Shown in pieces: positions 1 through 10,310 of a DNA stretch of 64,000 bases. Position numbers and translations under genes: made by a program. The stretch's first letter is position 1. Every line of letters starts with the position of its first letter. The stretch covers positions 30,657,649-30,721,648 of the forward strand of contig CM055100.1 in NCBI GenBank assembly GCA_029204225.1, given 5' to 3'. A model generated the notes under the pieces. It had not been told where the DNA came from and ran no database searches. It saw nothing but the letters and a program-made list of their open reading frames with translations. This stretch comes from Diphasiastrum complanatum. Taxonomy: Eukaryota > Streptophyta > Lycopodiopsida > Lycopodiales > Lycopodiaceae.

Positions 1-299
1 AAATATTCCACTCAATGGTTGATGTAATGTTTTATATGAAAGTGATGTTATTAACTTGTGCTGAGTGTAACCCAGTTGAGAAATATATCTTTTAGTGTAC
101 TTTTCAAACCAGAGTTTGTACTCTAGAGTAGAAATTAACGGTTGAAAACAGTTTTTTCTCTTAGTACTTGTTTGATAAGTAAGTCTGATTAAGGATAATG
201 ATTTTCTAGGTTAATATTGAAAGTTAAAAGAACTGTTCTTGTAATTCTTTCCTGTTTTGAGGAGCTTCTAAGGATAGAAGCAGTTTAAAGAGGGAAGAA
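1..299 (+). mobile_element. 3' internal end of a Ty3/gypsy element (family B) with polypurine tract
   Basis: Non-coding tail of an LTR retrotransposon whose body lies left of the window. A purine run (AGAGGGAAGAA, about 289-299) sits directly before an LTR starting TGTTATG, as expected of the plus-strand primer site. About 200 bp of this tail reappear at 60094-60296, again ending in the same purine run and a TGTTATG LTR start, which marks it as the conserved 3' end of a repeated family. No protein is readable here. Confidence 0.7.
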
Positions 300-820
300 T
301 GTTATGTCCATGTCCAGTACATAGGATTCAGTATACTCCTAGTCTTGGATACACAGTACTCTAGTAAATCAAGCTGTTAGTTATGCCACGTCATACTGGA
401 CGTGACCCAAAAGTAACGAATATCCTTGTGAGGCCCAGAACACACTAAATGGAGTTAGTACAAGGTTTGGGACAATCAAGTCATGTGTAGAGTTATCAAT
501 AACAATTCTATGAATAGAGGATCCATGCTTAGAGACTCTATTATAGAGGAATCTATGTATAGGAGAGTTAGGACCTTGCATGTCTATGTGCACAGGTGGT
601 TCATGGCTCTATATAAGGAGGCCAAACTCACCCTACTCCACACATATGTGGTTTGATTCATTGCTAGGGTTTCACTCTACTTTCATGCTTTCTATTACTT
701 GGCTTGGGGTTGAAGCTTCTAGATTTGATTGGTTGCTTCTACTTGGTTGGGTGGTTTCTCCATAGTGTGTTTTCCATTGTGTTTGTCTTGTAAGCAGGAT
801 CTTGAGGAGCTTCTCTTATA
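300..820 (+). repeat. LTR of gypsy family B (3' LTR)
   Basis: Starts TGTTATGTCC after a polypurine tract and ends ...CTTCTCTTATA. It aligns almost throughout with 12677-13165, where the same sequence is followed by a tRNA-Met primer-binding site, so the ends are defined by two copies. Shared landmarks include TACATAGGATWCAG, ACTGGACGTGACCC and a SNTATATA stretch near 610/12986 that may be the TATA box. Beyond 820 the sequence changes abruptly to copia reverse transcriptase. That indicates insertion of this element into an older copia copy; the matching TSD would lie left of the window. Confidence 0.75.
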
Positions 821-1872
821 CTAGCTCTGCAAACCGTAATGTATATTTCAAAGCTATCAATCAATTCTTTGTCATCATCACACTCTACGTGGATGATACG
901 TTGTTGTTCAGCAACAATATCAAACTGACAAATAATACCAAGAAGATGCTATCCCAAGAATTTGAGATGATATATCTTGGAGAGGCACATTATTGTCTCA
1001 AGATTCAAATCCACAGAGATAGAAGCAGAAGACTTATCTACATCACCCAACAAAGGTACTCCTATAATTTGTTGACGAAATTCAATTTCATGAATTGTGA
1101 GTTTGCACATAATTCCATGGATCTAGGTCTAAAATTATCCAAGAAGCAATGTCCTCAGACCAATGAAAAGAAGGCCGAAATGAAGGAATATCTATATTAA
1201 TCGATTATTGGATCCCTGATGTATGCAATGATTTCTACCAGGCCTAATCTTGCAAACACCATCAGCTCCTTGAGCCAATACATGGCTAATCCTGGTATAA
1301 TCCACTGGAAAGCTCTTTTTAGAGTAATCAGATATGTACAGGCTACTATTGACCTTTGTATATACTATGATGATGATATCCATATACTTTTTGGATATAT
1401 AAATGCAAATTGGGCAGGCGATATCGACACTAGAAGATCGACTTCTAGATTTGTCTTCTTGTTCAATAATGGTCCAATATCTTGGAACAGTCGAAAACAA
1501 ACCTCAATTGCAGTGTCATCTACAGAATCAGAATACATTGCAACCTCTCAAGCTACTAAAGAGACAATTTGATTGAGAAATTTATTGTCTGATATTGGTC
1601 TCAAACAATCAACTCCAACAACGATTCAATGCGACAATCAGAGTGCTATTGCATTATCGAGCAATCCTAGATTCCACTCTAGGAGCAAGCACATCAAGAT
1701 TAAGTACCACTATATCAGGAGCAAAATACTCAACAAGGAGGTAAGTCTGAAATTTTGCAGAACCCAGTACATGGCAGTTGACATATTTACAAAAGGGTTA
1801 AATAAAAAAGCATACAAGAATTTTTGTGCTATCTTGAATTTGAAAATCAAGGCGTTTAAGGATCCAGATTAA
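821..1872 (+). pseudogene. Ty1/copia pol remnant: end of reverse transcriptase plus RNase H
   Basis: Three successive segments in different frames together give the C-terminal half of a copia polyprotein. The first carries the RT catalytic motif YVDDTLLF (about 888-911) and the region after it. The second starts GSLMYAMISTRPNL (about 1210) and runs into RNase H with the WAGD and SSTESEYIA motifs (about 1419-1548). The third carries CDNQSAI and the terminal DIFTKGL motif (1573-1872). In-frame stops near 1198-1200 and 1570-1572 and loss of the N-terminal RT half make it non-functional. The left edge is the family-B LTR, so the 5' part is probably on the far side of that insertion, outside the window. 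Confidence 0.9.
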
Positions 1873-1878
1873 GGGGGG
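1871..1878 (+). other. Polypurine tract of the copia element
   Basis: The run AAGGGGGG overlaps the pol stop codon and directly precedes an LTR start TGTTGGATTC. Its position between RNase H and LTR is the standard place for plus-strand priming. Confidence 0.75.
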
Positions 1879-1879
1879 T

Positions 1880-2510
1880 TGTTGGATTCTTAATCTCTCC
1901 ATCCCTATCTCTCTACTAATCTAGATCCATTCACTAGCTGTTGCAAATACTTGTATAGTCACATACTCTGCAAAAATACACTTGTTTCTTGACAGTCTAC
2001 AGAAATACAAAGGAATTGGTGATAGTGTCCTGACGACTATTTGGCCTACTCCGACTATTCTTCGGGGACACATCAACTCATCCAACACCGACTATTCAGC
2101 GAACATCCGACATCGACAATTCGACTTCACCAATCAATCATATCTCACTATCAACTCCAATAGTCGACTCAAACAATCGGCAGCTCATCAATACCTTCAT
2201 CACGACCGGACATAATCTCGAACAAATTAAGATACTGATCGAAGGCGATTGCCAACAACACGTAGTGTCTTGATCCTAAATTGTAAAGTACAAATTAAAC
2301 ATTCTTTTAATTAGTTAGCCATGTGTATATATCCAGCAACTTATCAGTTGCTTGGTTAGCTCCACAGACATTGAATTAGCTGAATCATCGATCTAGTCAA
2401 TCAATCGAACATCTAGAGCGCAATTGTTTTGTTCTTTCTCTCTGTTATTACAAAATATAGTCTCAAGAAGAACACGACTCTGTCTACATTCACACTATAT
2501 TTTTCTGACG
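1880..2510 (+). repeat. Copia 3' LTR (right end approximate)
   Basis: Begins TGTTGGATTCTTAATC right after the polypurine tract. It contains a TATA-like GTGTATATATCC (about 2322-2333) and a T-rich tail. TGTTGGA is a frequent start of plant copia LTRs. No second copy lies in the window, so the right end is an estimate. From 2511 to 2860 I see no gene. Confidence 0.6.
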
Positions 2511-2859
2511 ATTGAATAATCATTGTTCCATAATCTAGGTCATGTATGTTGTAATTGAATGCTCATTTTATTCATGTTGAGATCGATTCATGTTTGCAGA
2601 TAAACTTATTCGTAGATTAAACTATTCATATGACTGATAGCCTACGTCGATTTGTCACTCTAATTTTCGAACCTAATACGCTTTCTCAAAGCTAAATCTA
2701 AAACTCAAGTAATTTGTGCATGGCTATGAAATTGATTGTGTTGATCCAATGACTTCGAAACTGTGATCAAGTAGGGTAGACTTCGATCTGTCGAAATCGG
2801 TCTGAATACGATATACGTAGTTCCATGCACCAAGGATACCACTGCGCCGCGACATATAC

Positions 2860-3590
2860 CAACAAGATCTTCCAAGTTTGCTTTGTATGTTAGGTTGTCC
2901 CCAGGCCCTTGCACATATAATAACATGTGATGACAATTTTAGCATGGTTTGAAAGGTCCAATTTAAATTTGCTTGGACCAATGGTAGAAGTAAATGTGTT
3001 ATGAACCATTATCATTGTCACTCGATTTCCATGACTTAGCATTGCATGGATCATTGGATGAGGGTGGCCACGACCATGCTTGCATCCTCAATCCGGTGGA
3101 GGAATAAGCTCTTCCAAGTTGCCTCGCATGTTAGGTTGCTCCAGTAGTTTGCTCCAAGCCCTGCCACATAGGATGATAAATTTAACATAGTTTGAAGGGC
3201 CTAATTTAATTGGCTTGGTACAATGGTAGACCTGAATGTCTGATAGACCTTTATCAGCTGTCACTTGATTTCCACGAGTCAGCATTGGCCACGATCATTG
3301 AATGAGGGTGGGGCCCTGCCTACACCCTTAATCTAATTACGAAAAGCTCTCCCAAGTTTTATTAACATGTTAGATTGCCCTGTGCCCCTCCCACATTGGA
3401 TGACTCATGATGAGAATTCTAACATAGTTGGACAACTCAAACCCATTTTTTGGGCCAAGCAATGTCCCCTGGCATGTTGGCATGAATTTTGAAGTCTTCC
3501 CAACCCTTCACAACTAATATTCCCTTTAAATAAATGCATTTCAATTCTAACCTTTCTAGTTAAAAGGTGATTACTTAAAAAAAGCCTTAG
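2860..3590. repeat. Degenerate tandem repeat, about 240-bp unit, three copies
   Basis: The block CTTCCAAGTT...TGTTAGGTTG...CCCTNGCACAT recurs at about 2869, 3109 and 3348, each followed about 60 bp later by TTTAGCATGGTTTGAAAGG or a close variant. In the first two copies the next part is CTTGGACCAATGGTAGAAG-like and then TTGTCACTYGATTTCCA. A weaker echo lies at 3800-3880. The copies differ by many substitutions, so the array is old. The short reading frames in it are not conserved between copies. Function unknown. Confidence 0.65.
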
Positions 3591-4157
3591 AGCACCCTTC
3601 AACCTTTTTACATGAAACTCTTTCAAAACCCAAGACCTTAAATAAAATGGACTAATGGTATGTCACGATTCAAATGGGCCAATCAAATTGCGGCCCTTCA
3701 TTTAACACTTACCAACCAAATGAAAAACGAGGGTGGTCCATTGCCCGCCGGTCCATTGTCAACTCACTTGCCAAGGTTTAAAAAATGGGCGGCAAGTGCT
3801 AGGCAGAGGAAATTGGTTGGACGAATGGCAGAAGTGAATGCTCGATGAACCTTGAATGGTTGTCACTTGATTTTTGCGGCTTAACACGGATGCGTGTATT
3901 TAGCACCCTCAATGTTGTGACAAGAGTGGTGCCTCACAAATCTAAGGGTGAGGACAGATGGTGACATCACCCACTATCTTTGCTCGATGGTGACTCCATC
4001 GGTACAAAAATGGTGCAAAATACGCCCTCATCAATTAACATTGGCCACATCTTTAATATTAACATATGTTTAGTTATCCTCTCAAGGCTGTGTAAATAGT
4101 ATCATGTTCGAATCTACATGGCATCCACGTCAGCAATTGAGCAAAATAAAGTAATGC

Positions 4158-4160
<3 letters not shown>
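3591..4160. other. Non-coding spacer
   Basis: Apart from the repeat echo around 3800-3880 I see no gene, RNA or recognisable transposon end in this stretch. Confidence 0.5.

Positions 4161-4202
<42 letters not shown>
4161..4202. repeat. (GA)n microsatellite
   Basis: Uninterrupted GA dinucleotides for 42 bp, ending one base before an ATG. GA tracts are common in plant 5' UTRs and core promoters, which adds some weight to the exon candidate that follows. Confidence 0.95.
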
Positions 4203-4205
<3 letters not shown>

Positions 4206-4381
4206 GCGATGGAGGTTGCGCATTTAGTCCATGGAGCTGCTGCCTTGCGAGGCCATGCTCTTCCTTCTCCTCTCATCAATTGCAGGTGGCGTTGCAGCCA
4301 ATCCCGAGCTGCATCAAAATCCAAGTCCAAATCCAATTTGGCAGATCATCATTCTCTCTCTCGTGTCTGGGCTGCCAACAG
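4203..4381 (+). CDS. Possible first exon of a plastid-targeted protein
   Basis: An ATG directly after the (GA)n tract opens 59 codons with an amino-terminus rich in Ala, Ser, Arg and Leu and nearly free of acidic residues. It includes a run of Ser-Lys repeats and ends RVWAAN before a good donor, AACAG|GTACGT. That composition and the exon-1 layout resemble a chloroplast transit peptide. The exon ends with two bases of a codon. It cannot join directly to the metallo-beta-lactamase exon at 36187, which needs phase 0, so an intermediate exon would be required; I could not find one. An overlapping frame (4231-4434) also reads like a signal peptide, a warning that this may be chance. Treat as a candidate only. 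Confidence 0.3.
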
Positions 4382-6109
4382 GTACGTCCTGCCTTCTCGC
4401 TTCTTCTTCAACCTTCAATTCATCCCATACATAATAAATTTGGACTATAATCCTTCTCTACCTCTTATTCTTTGTTTACTCACAAGATCTTTGTACACGA
4501 AAGAGTTTGTTTTTAGGTGCTTTTTCAATTCATGATATTCCCACACGTGAGTGAGTGGTGTATTCTGCTTGAGTTTGTTGGCTCACTCATCCAGATTCGA
4601 TTCTATGTGTCCCCTTAAGTTGATGATACCAAGAAAAGTTGATAATACCAAGAAGCATTATCATTCACGTGGTCATTAATTGAGCTCCACCCATGGTGCA
4701 GTGGTGGACAAGTTGAGACTGACTGGTCTTGTCACCAAGTGGCAGGAGTCAACAAACCCTCTTGGAACCAGTACTCCTGATTAAATAGTTTCTTGGAAAG
4801 TTTTTTAGCCACCGATAATAGAAGTAGAGTAACTCATAGGTAATTTACAATTGAGTGATCTAATGTTCTTTAGCTCTTAGTATGAGACTCCTACAATGAT
4901 TCTTTTGTAGAAGGGCGAAGAATACTAATAATTGCACCGAGCGCTTTATGGGGGATTCTTACAACATATGTAATTTACTGTTAATTTTTCCAGTTTTGTC
5001 TACGTGTTGTTCACTTTTGTCCATTTTAAAATACATTGTTGTAGTTTCATGGAGGATCTTCGGGTAGATCACCATGAAGGTAGATAGTTATTGTGAAATT
5101 CTTGAAGCATCTTCACAAAAATGGAACATTGATTCCAACAAGATCATCATCACATAGACAGGAATCCATAATCTATTGTAGCTAGGAGGGTAATTTTAGC
5201 GTCATGTACGAGGAAGATTCAAGAAAATCAATTACTGATTCAAGCAAAATATGTTGGATTTTAAGAACATTATTTTTTAGCTTGGACAATTCCATATTAT
5301 GAAATTTGTGTTAATAGTGCATGCTGTAAGTCTCCAATTGTTCACGCACTATTAACACAAATTTCAAATTCTACACGAATTATTGTTGGTTGTCACGGAT
5401 AGTTCCCTTCTGGCCATCATTCAACTTGCTATGTTTAACATTCTTGAAAATTGATGCAATTCTAGTTCACTGCAGCTCCCACTGTTTAAACTCTGTCATA
5501 GGAGGAATGAATAGTTTAGTACATTCACATCGCATTATTGTCCTAATCGTCATAAAAAATAGGTGTCATGAACTAGCTCACCTCTTGTGCACACATTTGG
5601 TTATCGGCTCTCTTATTTTACTGTTTCACACGGTCAGCTGCAAATCTTTCACTTATTGTCATATTCACACAAGGGGATTTCCAAGCATGTTATCGGCTTC
5701 CTAGTTACTTCTGGTTGGCTTATACAACCAAGTCAGTGCTACACCTTTTTGTTGATAACCAATGTTGTCCCTCCATGTTATAACGTTCACATCCTGATAA
5801 CATCCCAAGTACGACAAATGGACTACACCAGCCTGGGCTCTTCCATGATCAATGACCAGCCCCAATTCAGCCACATTGAAGCTCCACATGACCAGGGCCT
5901 TTTATTGGGCTACAATGAAGCACCTTCATTTGAGCTATACGCCTAGCAAGTTTATGTGGACTAATTTTTTACCCTCTCACAAGCTACGTCCCATCTTAGA
6001 TGAGCAAACTTGACAATTTTGCTTGCATTTGCTGTCAAAATTTGTTGTCAATATTGAAACTAGTTGTAGCAACCAATGTTCCATATATTTTTAGGTGTTA
6101 CTCCTTTGA
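4382..6109. other. Non-coding region; no gene recognised
   Basis: Several reading frames of 60-120 residues occur (5390-5946), but they overlap each other and lack a recognisable domain, good codon bias or splice sites that would join them. The perfect inverted repeat at 5301-5365 is listed separately. Confidence 0.5.
5301..5365. repeat. Perfect 20-bp inverted repeat with 25-nt loop
   Basis: GAAATTTGTGTTAATAGTGC at 5301-5320 is the exact reverse complement of 5346-5365. An AT-rich arm pair with no mismatch over 20 bp suggests a recent or selected palindrome. It could be a small foldback MITE, a hairpin transcript or a replication artefact. No TSD is evident at the outer ends. Confidence 0.9.
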
Positions 6110-6240
6110 ACCAGACATGAGGGTCCGGGCCGGAATGCCCGCGTCCGACGCCCGGACCCGGACGCGTCCGAGACCCGGACGCGTCCTTTTTTTTTTTATA
6201 AATTTTTTGGCTGGACGCGTCGACGTGTCCGGGGGCCCCG
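6110..6240. repeat. GC-rich motif cluster (CCGGACGCGTCC-like)
   Basis: The motif CCCGGACGCGTCC or a close variant recurs at least four times between 6113 and 6240, on both sides of a T-rich spacer (6186-6210). The sequence is strikingly richer in CpG than its surroundings. It looks like the terminal part of a transposable element, but no partner end was identified. Confidence 0.6.
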
Positions 6241-6365
6241 GATGCGTTTTTTTAAAAAGAAAAAAAAAAAAAAAACAAAAGCGCGGGCCTTGCGGACTGT
6301 TCCTCAGAAGCCCGAGAGCAGAGAAAGAGGGCGGGAGAGGGATAGAGAGAGTGAGTGGGAGAGGC

Positions 6366-6368
<3 letters not shown>

Positions 6369-6428
<60 letters not shown>

Positions 6429-6472
6429 TGGTGTTTGTGTGTGTGTGTGTGTGTGAAAATTGTGTGGTAATT

Positions 6473-6511
<39 letters not shown>

Positions 6512-6660
6512 ATATTGTTGATTTGTGTGCATACAGATGTGTGTGTGTGTGGTGATCTGTGTGTGTGAGAGAGAGAGGAAGAGACAGAGAGTGTGAGGGA
6601 CGGAGAGAGAGAGGATTTGTGTGTGTGCACGCGTGTATGAGACATGGTGTGTGTGTGTGA
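6369..6660. repeat. (GA)n followed by (GT)n compound microsatellites
   Basis: GA dinucleotides run from 6369 to 6426. GT-rich blocks then follow at about 6435-6455, 6475-6509 and 6537-6568, and mixed GA/GT DNA continues to 6660. Long in-frame repeats here give spurious reading frames on both strands, which are not annotated. Confidence 0.95.
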
Positions 6661-6712
6661 GTTTAGGATTTAGGTTTTAGGGTGCTTGGGTTTGGGGTTT
6701 AGGGTTCAGGGT
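6661..6712. repeat. Interstitial telomere-like motifs
   Basis: Degenerate repeats of the plant telomere unit: TTTAGGATTTAGGTTTTAGGG, then GGTTTAGGGTTCAGGG. Only one or two units match TTTAGGG exactly, so it is a decayed or coincidental G-rich tract rather than a functional telomere. Confidence 0.5.
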
Positions 6713-8668
6713 GGGAGAGAGAGATTGGATTTGGGTGCTTCTGTGTGTGTGTACACCAAGCGCCACCGCCCCCACCATCGCATCTGCACCCGCCACCGCC
6801 GCTGCATCTGCACCCGCCACCTCCTCCGCCTCCGCCTCTGCCTCTGCCTCCGCCACAGCCACCCGTACCCCATGCGCTAGTACTCCCCATGGATCCACAG
6901 CCTCCACTACTGCACCTACGCCTCTGCCATCACCGTCAGATCTGCACGGCCCGTCCACATCCTCCGCTTCCGCACCTGCACCTATGCCACCACCTCCAGA
7001 TCCGCATCGTCCATCCACATCCTCCCAGCCATCCACATCCCGAGGCACCAGACAGATGTCCATGCCGAGATCTTTCAGAGAGGGGCAGCACAGAGAGGCC
7101 ACCAGGACCATAGTCGACATCTTATTCATGGAGCCTTTCTGGGTGGATATGCAGCAGCTGATGGACGTCATGCGCCCCATCTACTCTGTTCTGAGGCTCG
7201 TTGATCGCGAGGAGTGCACGATGGGCCTCATTTACGAGTTCATGGACCGCATAGGTGAGTCTCTCCAGTGTTCTGAGCTGGACCTTACCAAGTATAACTT
7301 TTTTCCGTCTCACCATCCTTACTTCCATTTCGCAATCTGTTTCGTCTTGCTGCCGCAACACGATGGTATGTAACTGTTGCCTCCACGTGGTTTGGTCCAC
7401 AGGTTGGAGCCTATCAGGCGCTTGTGGCAGCGACGCTGGGATAAGTTTCACCGGCCCATTCACAGTGTGGCCCACATACTGCATCCGCTGTTTCAGAGCG
7501 AGAGGCAGTACGACGATGCAAAGCTGCGTGCGGACTGGTTCGCATACATCCGCCTCCTCAACAGCGACATTGGTATCCGCAGCAGGCTCGAGGTGCAGAG
7601 CTCAGTTCCAGGTAAATTCTTGATCTATCGGACGCTGTTGTTCGTTCAATTTCCCTACGCGGGCTCAAGGGTACTCAAGCATATCGTTGCTCAACTGCAG
7701 GCACTCTCTGGGGCTGTTCGGCGAGGACCTTGCACGTGTTCGAGAGAACAGGTCTTGCCTGTATCATGGTGGGAGAGCTACGATGCTGGGCAGCCAGACC
7801 TGAGGACGCTCGCGCTCCGAGTCCTTTCACAGGTATGTTGTCTAATCTCATTCATCCAACCAGTTTTCGCATTTTCTCTACAAGGTCGGTACTCACTCGA
7901 GTTGTTGCCAATTAATGCAGGACTGTTCTGCTTGCATGTGCAAGCGGAACTGGTCAGCGTTCAGCCTTGTTCACACGAACAGGCGGAACCGTCTGATGAC
8001 GGAGCGATGCAATGACCTGGTGTACTGCAACACCAACGCCAGGGTGGTTCGACGCATCACGGAGAGCATGAGGGCAGGAGGCGCACGCGCCCTACTGCTG
8101 CAGGCATATTTCGTTGCTCTATCGTTTTGCTTTCGTATTGGTTTAAGACATTTAGTTTAATGCCCTCACGGTTGCTTCGGCTATTCTCACGAATGATTGA
8201 CTTGTGCAGGTCAATCCCGATGAGTGCCTGGTTGCAGCGGCCGATCATGAGCCAGAGCCAGAGGTTGATCCAGACGATGCCACTCGGCGTGCTCTGCGGG
8301 ATGATCCCGAGGATGATTCCGATGCCGATGAGACCACCCCCTTCCCTGCTGACGTTCCATTGCCCTCCCCTGATGATGAGCCCACATGTGATTCAGACGA
8401 GATGGTCGACCTTGCAGGGGATGGTCCATGTGCCCCACCCAGTACTCCTACATCACACCCCCTTTTAGATGATGGCTGGTCAGAGTTTGCGAGGGAGACA
8501 GAGGCTGCTGCCCAGAGACAGATAGCGCAGAGACGACTCATAGCATCACACGCAGGCAGTTCTTCCCAGAGACCCCCCCGTGGCAGAGGGAGACCCCCAG
8601 GCAGGAGTGTACCACAGAGGGTTCCTTCCGGCAGACCCAGAGGCAGGCCAGCCAAGATAACACGCTAA
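6711..8668 (+). pseudogene. hAT-family transposase remnant with introns
   Basis: The reading opens with a low-complexity Ala/Ser/Pro/Thr stretch (6711-7055). It then gives the back half of a hAT transposase of the DUF659/hAT-C type: FWVDMQQLMDVMRPIYSVLRLVD and the TMGLIYEFMDRIGE block (about 7138-7262). After a probable intron (donor AA|GTATAAC at 7292, acceptor CACAG at 7402) comes a stretch reading RRWDKFHRPIHSVAHILHPLF. A third exon (about 7701-7832) gives WWESYDAGQPDLRTLALRVLSQ, and a fourth from 7921 gives the hAT dimerisation signature CKRNWSAFSLVHTNRRNRL. The last exon (8210-8668) is acidic, then Arg/Gly/Pro-rich with GRP-type AT-hook-like motifs (RGRPPGR, RPRGRPAK). The BED zinc finger and the N-terminal catalytic Asp region are missing. 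The reading frame shifts within the third exon, and the fourth lacks a clear donor, so I call it broken. Domestication cannot be excluded. Confidence 0.7.
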
Positions 8669-8915
8669 ACCAGACACCCTAACAAATGGCATGGTCAACA
8701 TAACACCAAAAACCCTAACAAATCATCATAAACCTACAACTCCACAGCCATAACCATCAAAACAAGCCACAACCATAATCATCATAACCACATCTATAAA
8801 CATCATCAACCCCACGTCCTCAATGTGTGGTAGGCATTGCACCACAGGTATGTGCAGATTCAACATCAAAGCAACACTTGTGTAGCATACACTTAAACCT
8901 GCGTAGAATGTAATA
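8669..8915. other. A/C-rich 3' flank of the hAT remnant
   Basis: Low-complexity DNA made of AACCATAA- and ACCCTAACA-like strings after the stop codon. It may be the transposase 3' UTR. No gene seen. Confidence 0.5.
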
Positions 8916-9860
8916 ATGGTCCAGGAAGACAGTCCACAGGTTCGTGAAGCGGGTACAAACCCAAGGGACCGAGCTTGGCTCGATTCGGGTATCGTCCGGT
9001 CAAAATGGCCGTTCGACGAGACAGAAACGCAATTAGGTCAATCGAAATGGACTAGTTTTGCAGCTTTCCGTCCGATGGCCCAATGGGATCCGTTTTAGGT
9101 GCCATCTATTTCGGCCAGTGGACCACCTCGATAGGAACCTGTGAGAACAAACAGGACGAGGAAACGACCGACGGTCGGCCCGCAACGTCCGTCCGAAGTT
9201 CGACGTTAAATAGGGCTTCAAGGACACGTCGCGAGGGACGGGACCAGAAAACATTTGGAATCGACAAAATGGCGCAGGAATATAGTCCACGGATTCGTGA
9301 TCTTGATACGAACTCAAAGGACCGAGCCTGGCTCGATTCGGGTGTCGTTTGGTCAAAATGGCCCTTCGACGGGACAGAAACGCAATTAGGTCAAGCGAAA
9401 TGGACTAGTTTTGCAGCTCTTCGTTCGACGTCCCCATTTCTCCAAATGGGATCCGTTTCAGGTGTCGTCGGTTTCGGCCAGCGGACAACCTTTATTGGAA
9501 CCCGTGGGAGCAGACGGGACGAGGACCGGACGGACGACAGGCCCAGTACGCCCTTCCGAAGTTCGACATCAAATAGGGCTTTAGGGACACTTTGTCCGGT
9601 CGGGACTTGAAAACATTTGGAATCGACAAAATGGTCCAGGAATACAGTTTACCGATTCGTGATCCCAATACGATCTTAAGGGACCAAGCCTGGCTCGATT
9701 CGGGTGTCGTTCGGTCAAAATGGACTAGTTTTGCAGCTCTCTGTCCGACGGCCCAGTTTCTCCTAACAGGATCTGTTTCTGGTGCCGTCGGTTTTGGCCA
9801 ACGGACAACCTCGCCAGGAACCTGTGGGAGCAGACAGGACGAGGAACGGACGGACGACCT
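8916..9860. repeat. Satellite-like tandem array, unit about 353-362 bp
   Basis: Units begin ATGGTCCAGGAA (or ATGGCGCAGG) at 8916, 9269 and 9631, giving spacings of 353 and 362 bp. Each repeats the landmarks GACCGAGCTTGGCTCGATTCGGG, AAATGGACTAGTTTTGCAGCT, ACAGGACGAGGA and AAACATTTGGAATCGACAAAATGG. The third copy has an internal deletion. Open frames spanning the units are by-products of the periodicity. A fourth, truncated unit lies at 10229-10310. Confidence 0.9.
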
Positions 9861-10310
9861 GTAGTGAATGAAGCAGTTTTGCATAAGTAATTAGTAAGCT
9901 GTTGAAGTTCATCCGGGGGGAAACCGATCACATCATATAAGACATACTACCGTGTAGGTCTCGTGGTTCCCTGTAGTGAATGAAACAGTTTTGCATAAGT
10001 AATTAGTAAGCTGTTGAAATTCATCCGGGGGGAAACCGATCACATCATATAAGACATAGTACTGTGCAGGCTTGTGTTGACAGAGATAGCAATACTTCTT
10101 GCAGGACGGTCGGTCCTGTGGTTCCTTGTAGTGAATGGCATAGTTCTGTTGACCATTCACTCTTCTGGTGTCCATTCACCCTAAATCTATCTCATCACAT
10201 AAGCCATGGTACTGTGTAGAATGCATTAATGGTCCAGGAACACAGTCCACAGGTTCGTGATCCCGATACGAACCCAATGGACCTGGCCTTTCTTGATTCG
10301 GGTATCGTAC
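9858..10310. repeat. 114-bp direct duplication and truncated satellite unit
   Basis: The sequence from CCTGTAGTGAATGAA to ATCATATAAGACATA occurs at about 9858-9970 and again at 9972-10085, nearly identical. A weaker third echo (TAGTGAATGGCA...) lies at 10129-10215. The array then resumes with ATGGTCCAGGAACACAGTCC at 10229 and breaks off near 10310. This looks like a second sequence inserted into the satellite and then duplicated. Confidence 0.8.

Noticed and set aside
4690-4790. Possible tRNA-derived SINE (CATGGTGCAGTGGTGGACAAG...)
   Set aside because: The start resembles a SINE A box, but I could not find a convincing B box, tail or TSD.
5390-5946. Overlapping frames of 104 and 119 residues
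   Set aside because: No domain, no splice signals, and hydrophobic composition that fits AT-rich random frames.
6661-6712. A functional telomere or recent chromosome-end fusion
   Set aside because: Only one or two degenerate TTTAGGG units are present, too few and too diverged.
6242-7113. Frames of Arg-Glu, Thr-His, Val-Cys or His-Pro repeats on both strands
   Set aside because: They are translations of (GA)n, (GT)n and CCNCC-type low-complexity DNA.
8204-8655. Minus-strand frame of 136 residues opposite the last hAT exon
   Set aside because: Its composition mirrors the plus-strand acidic and Arg/Gly/Pro-rich exon, which continues a recognised transposase.
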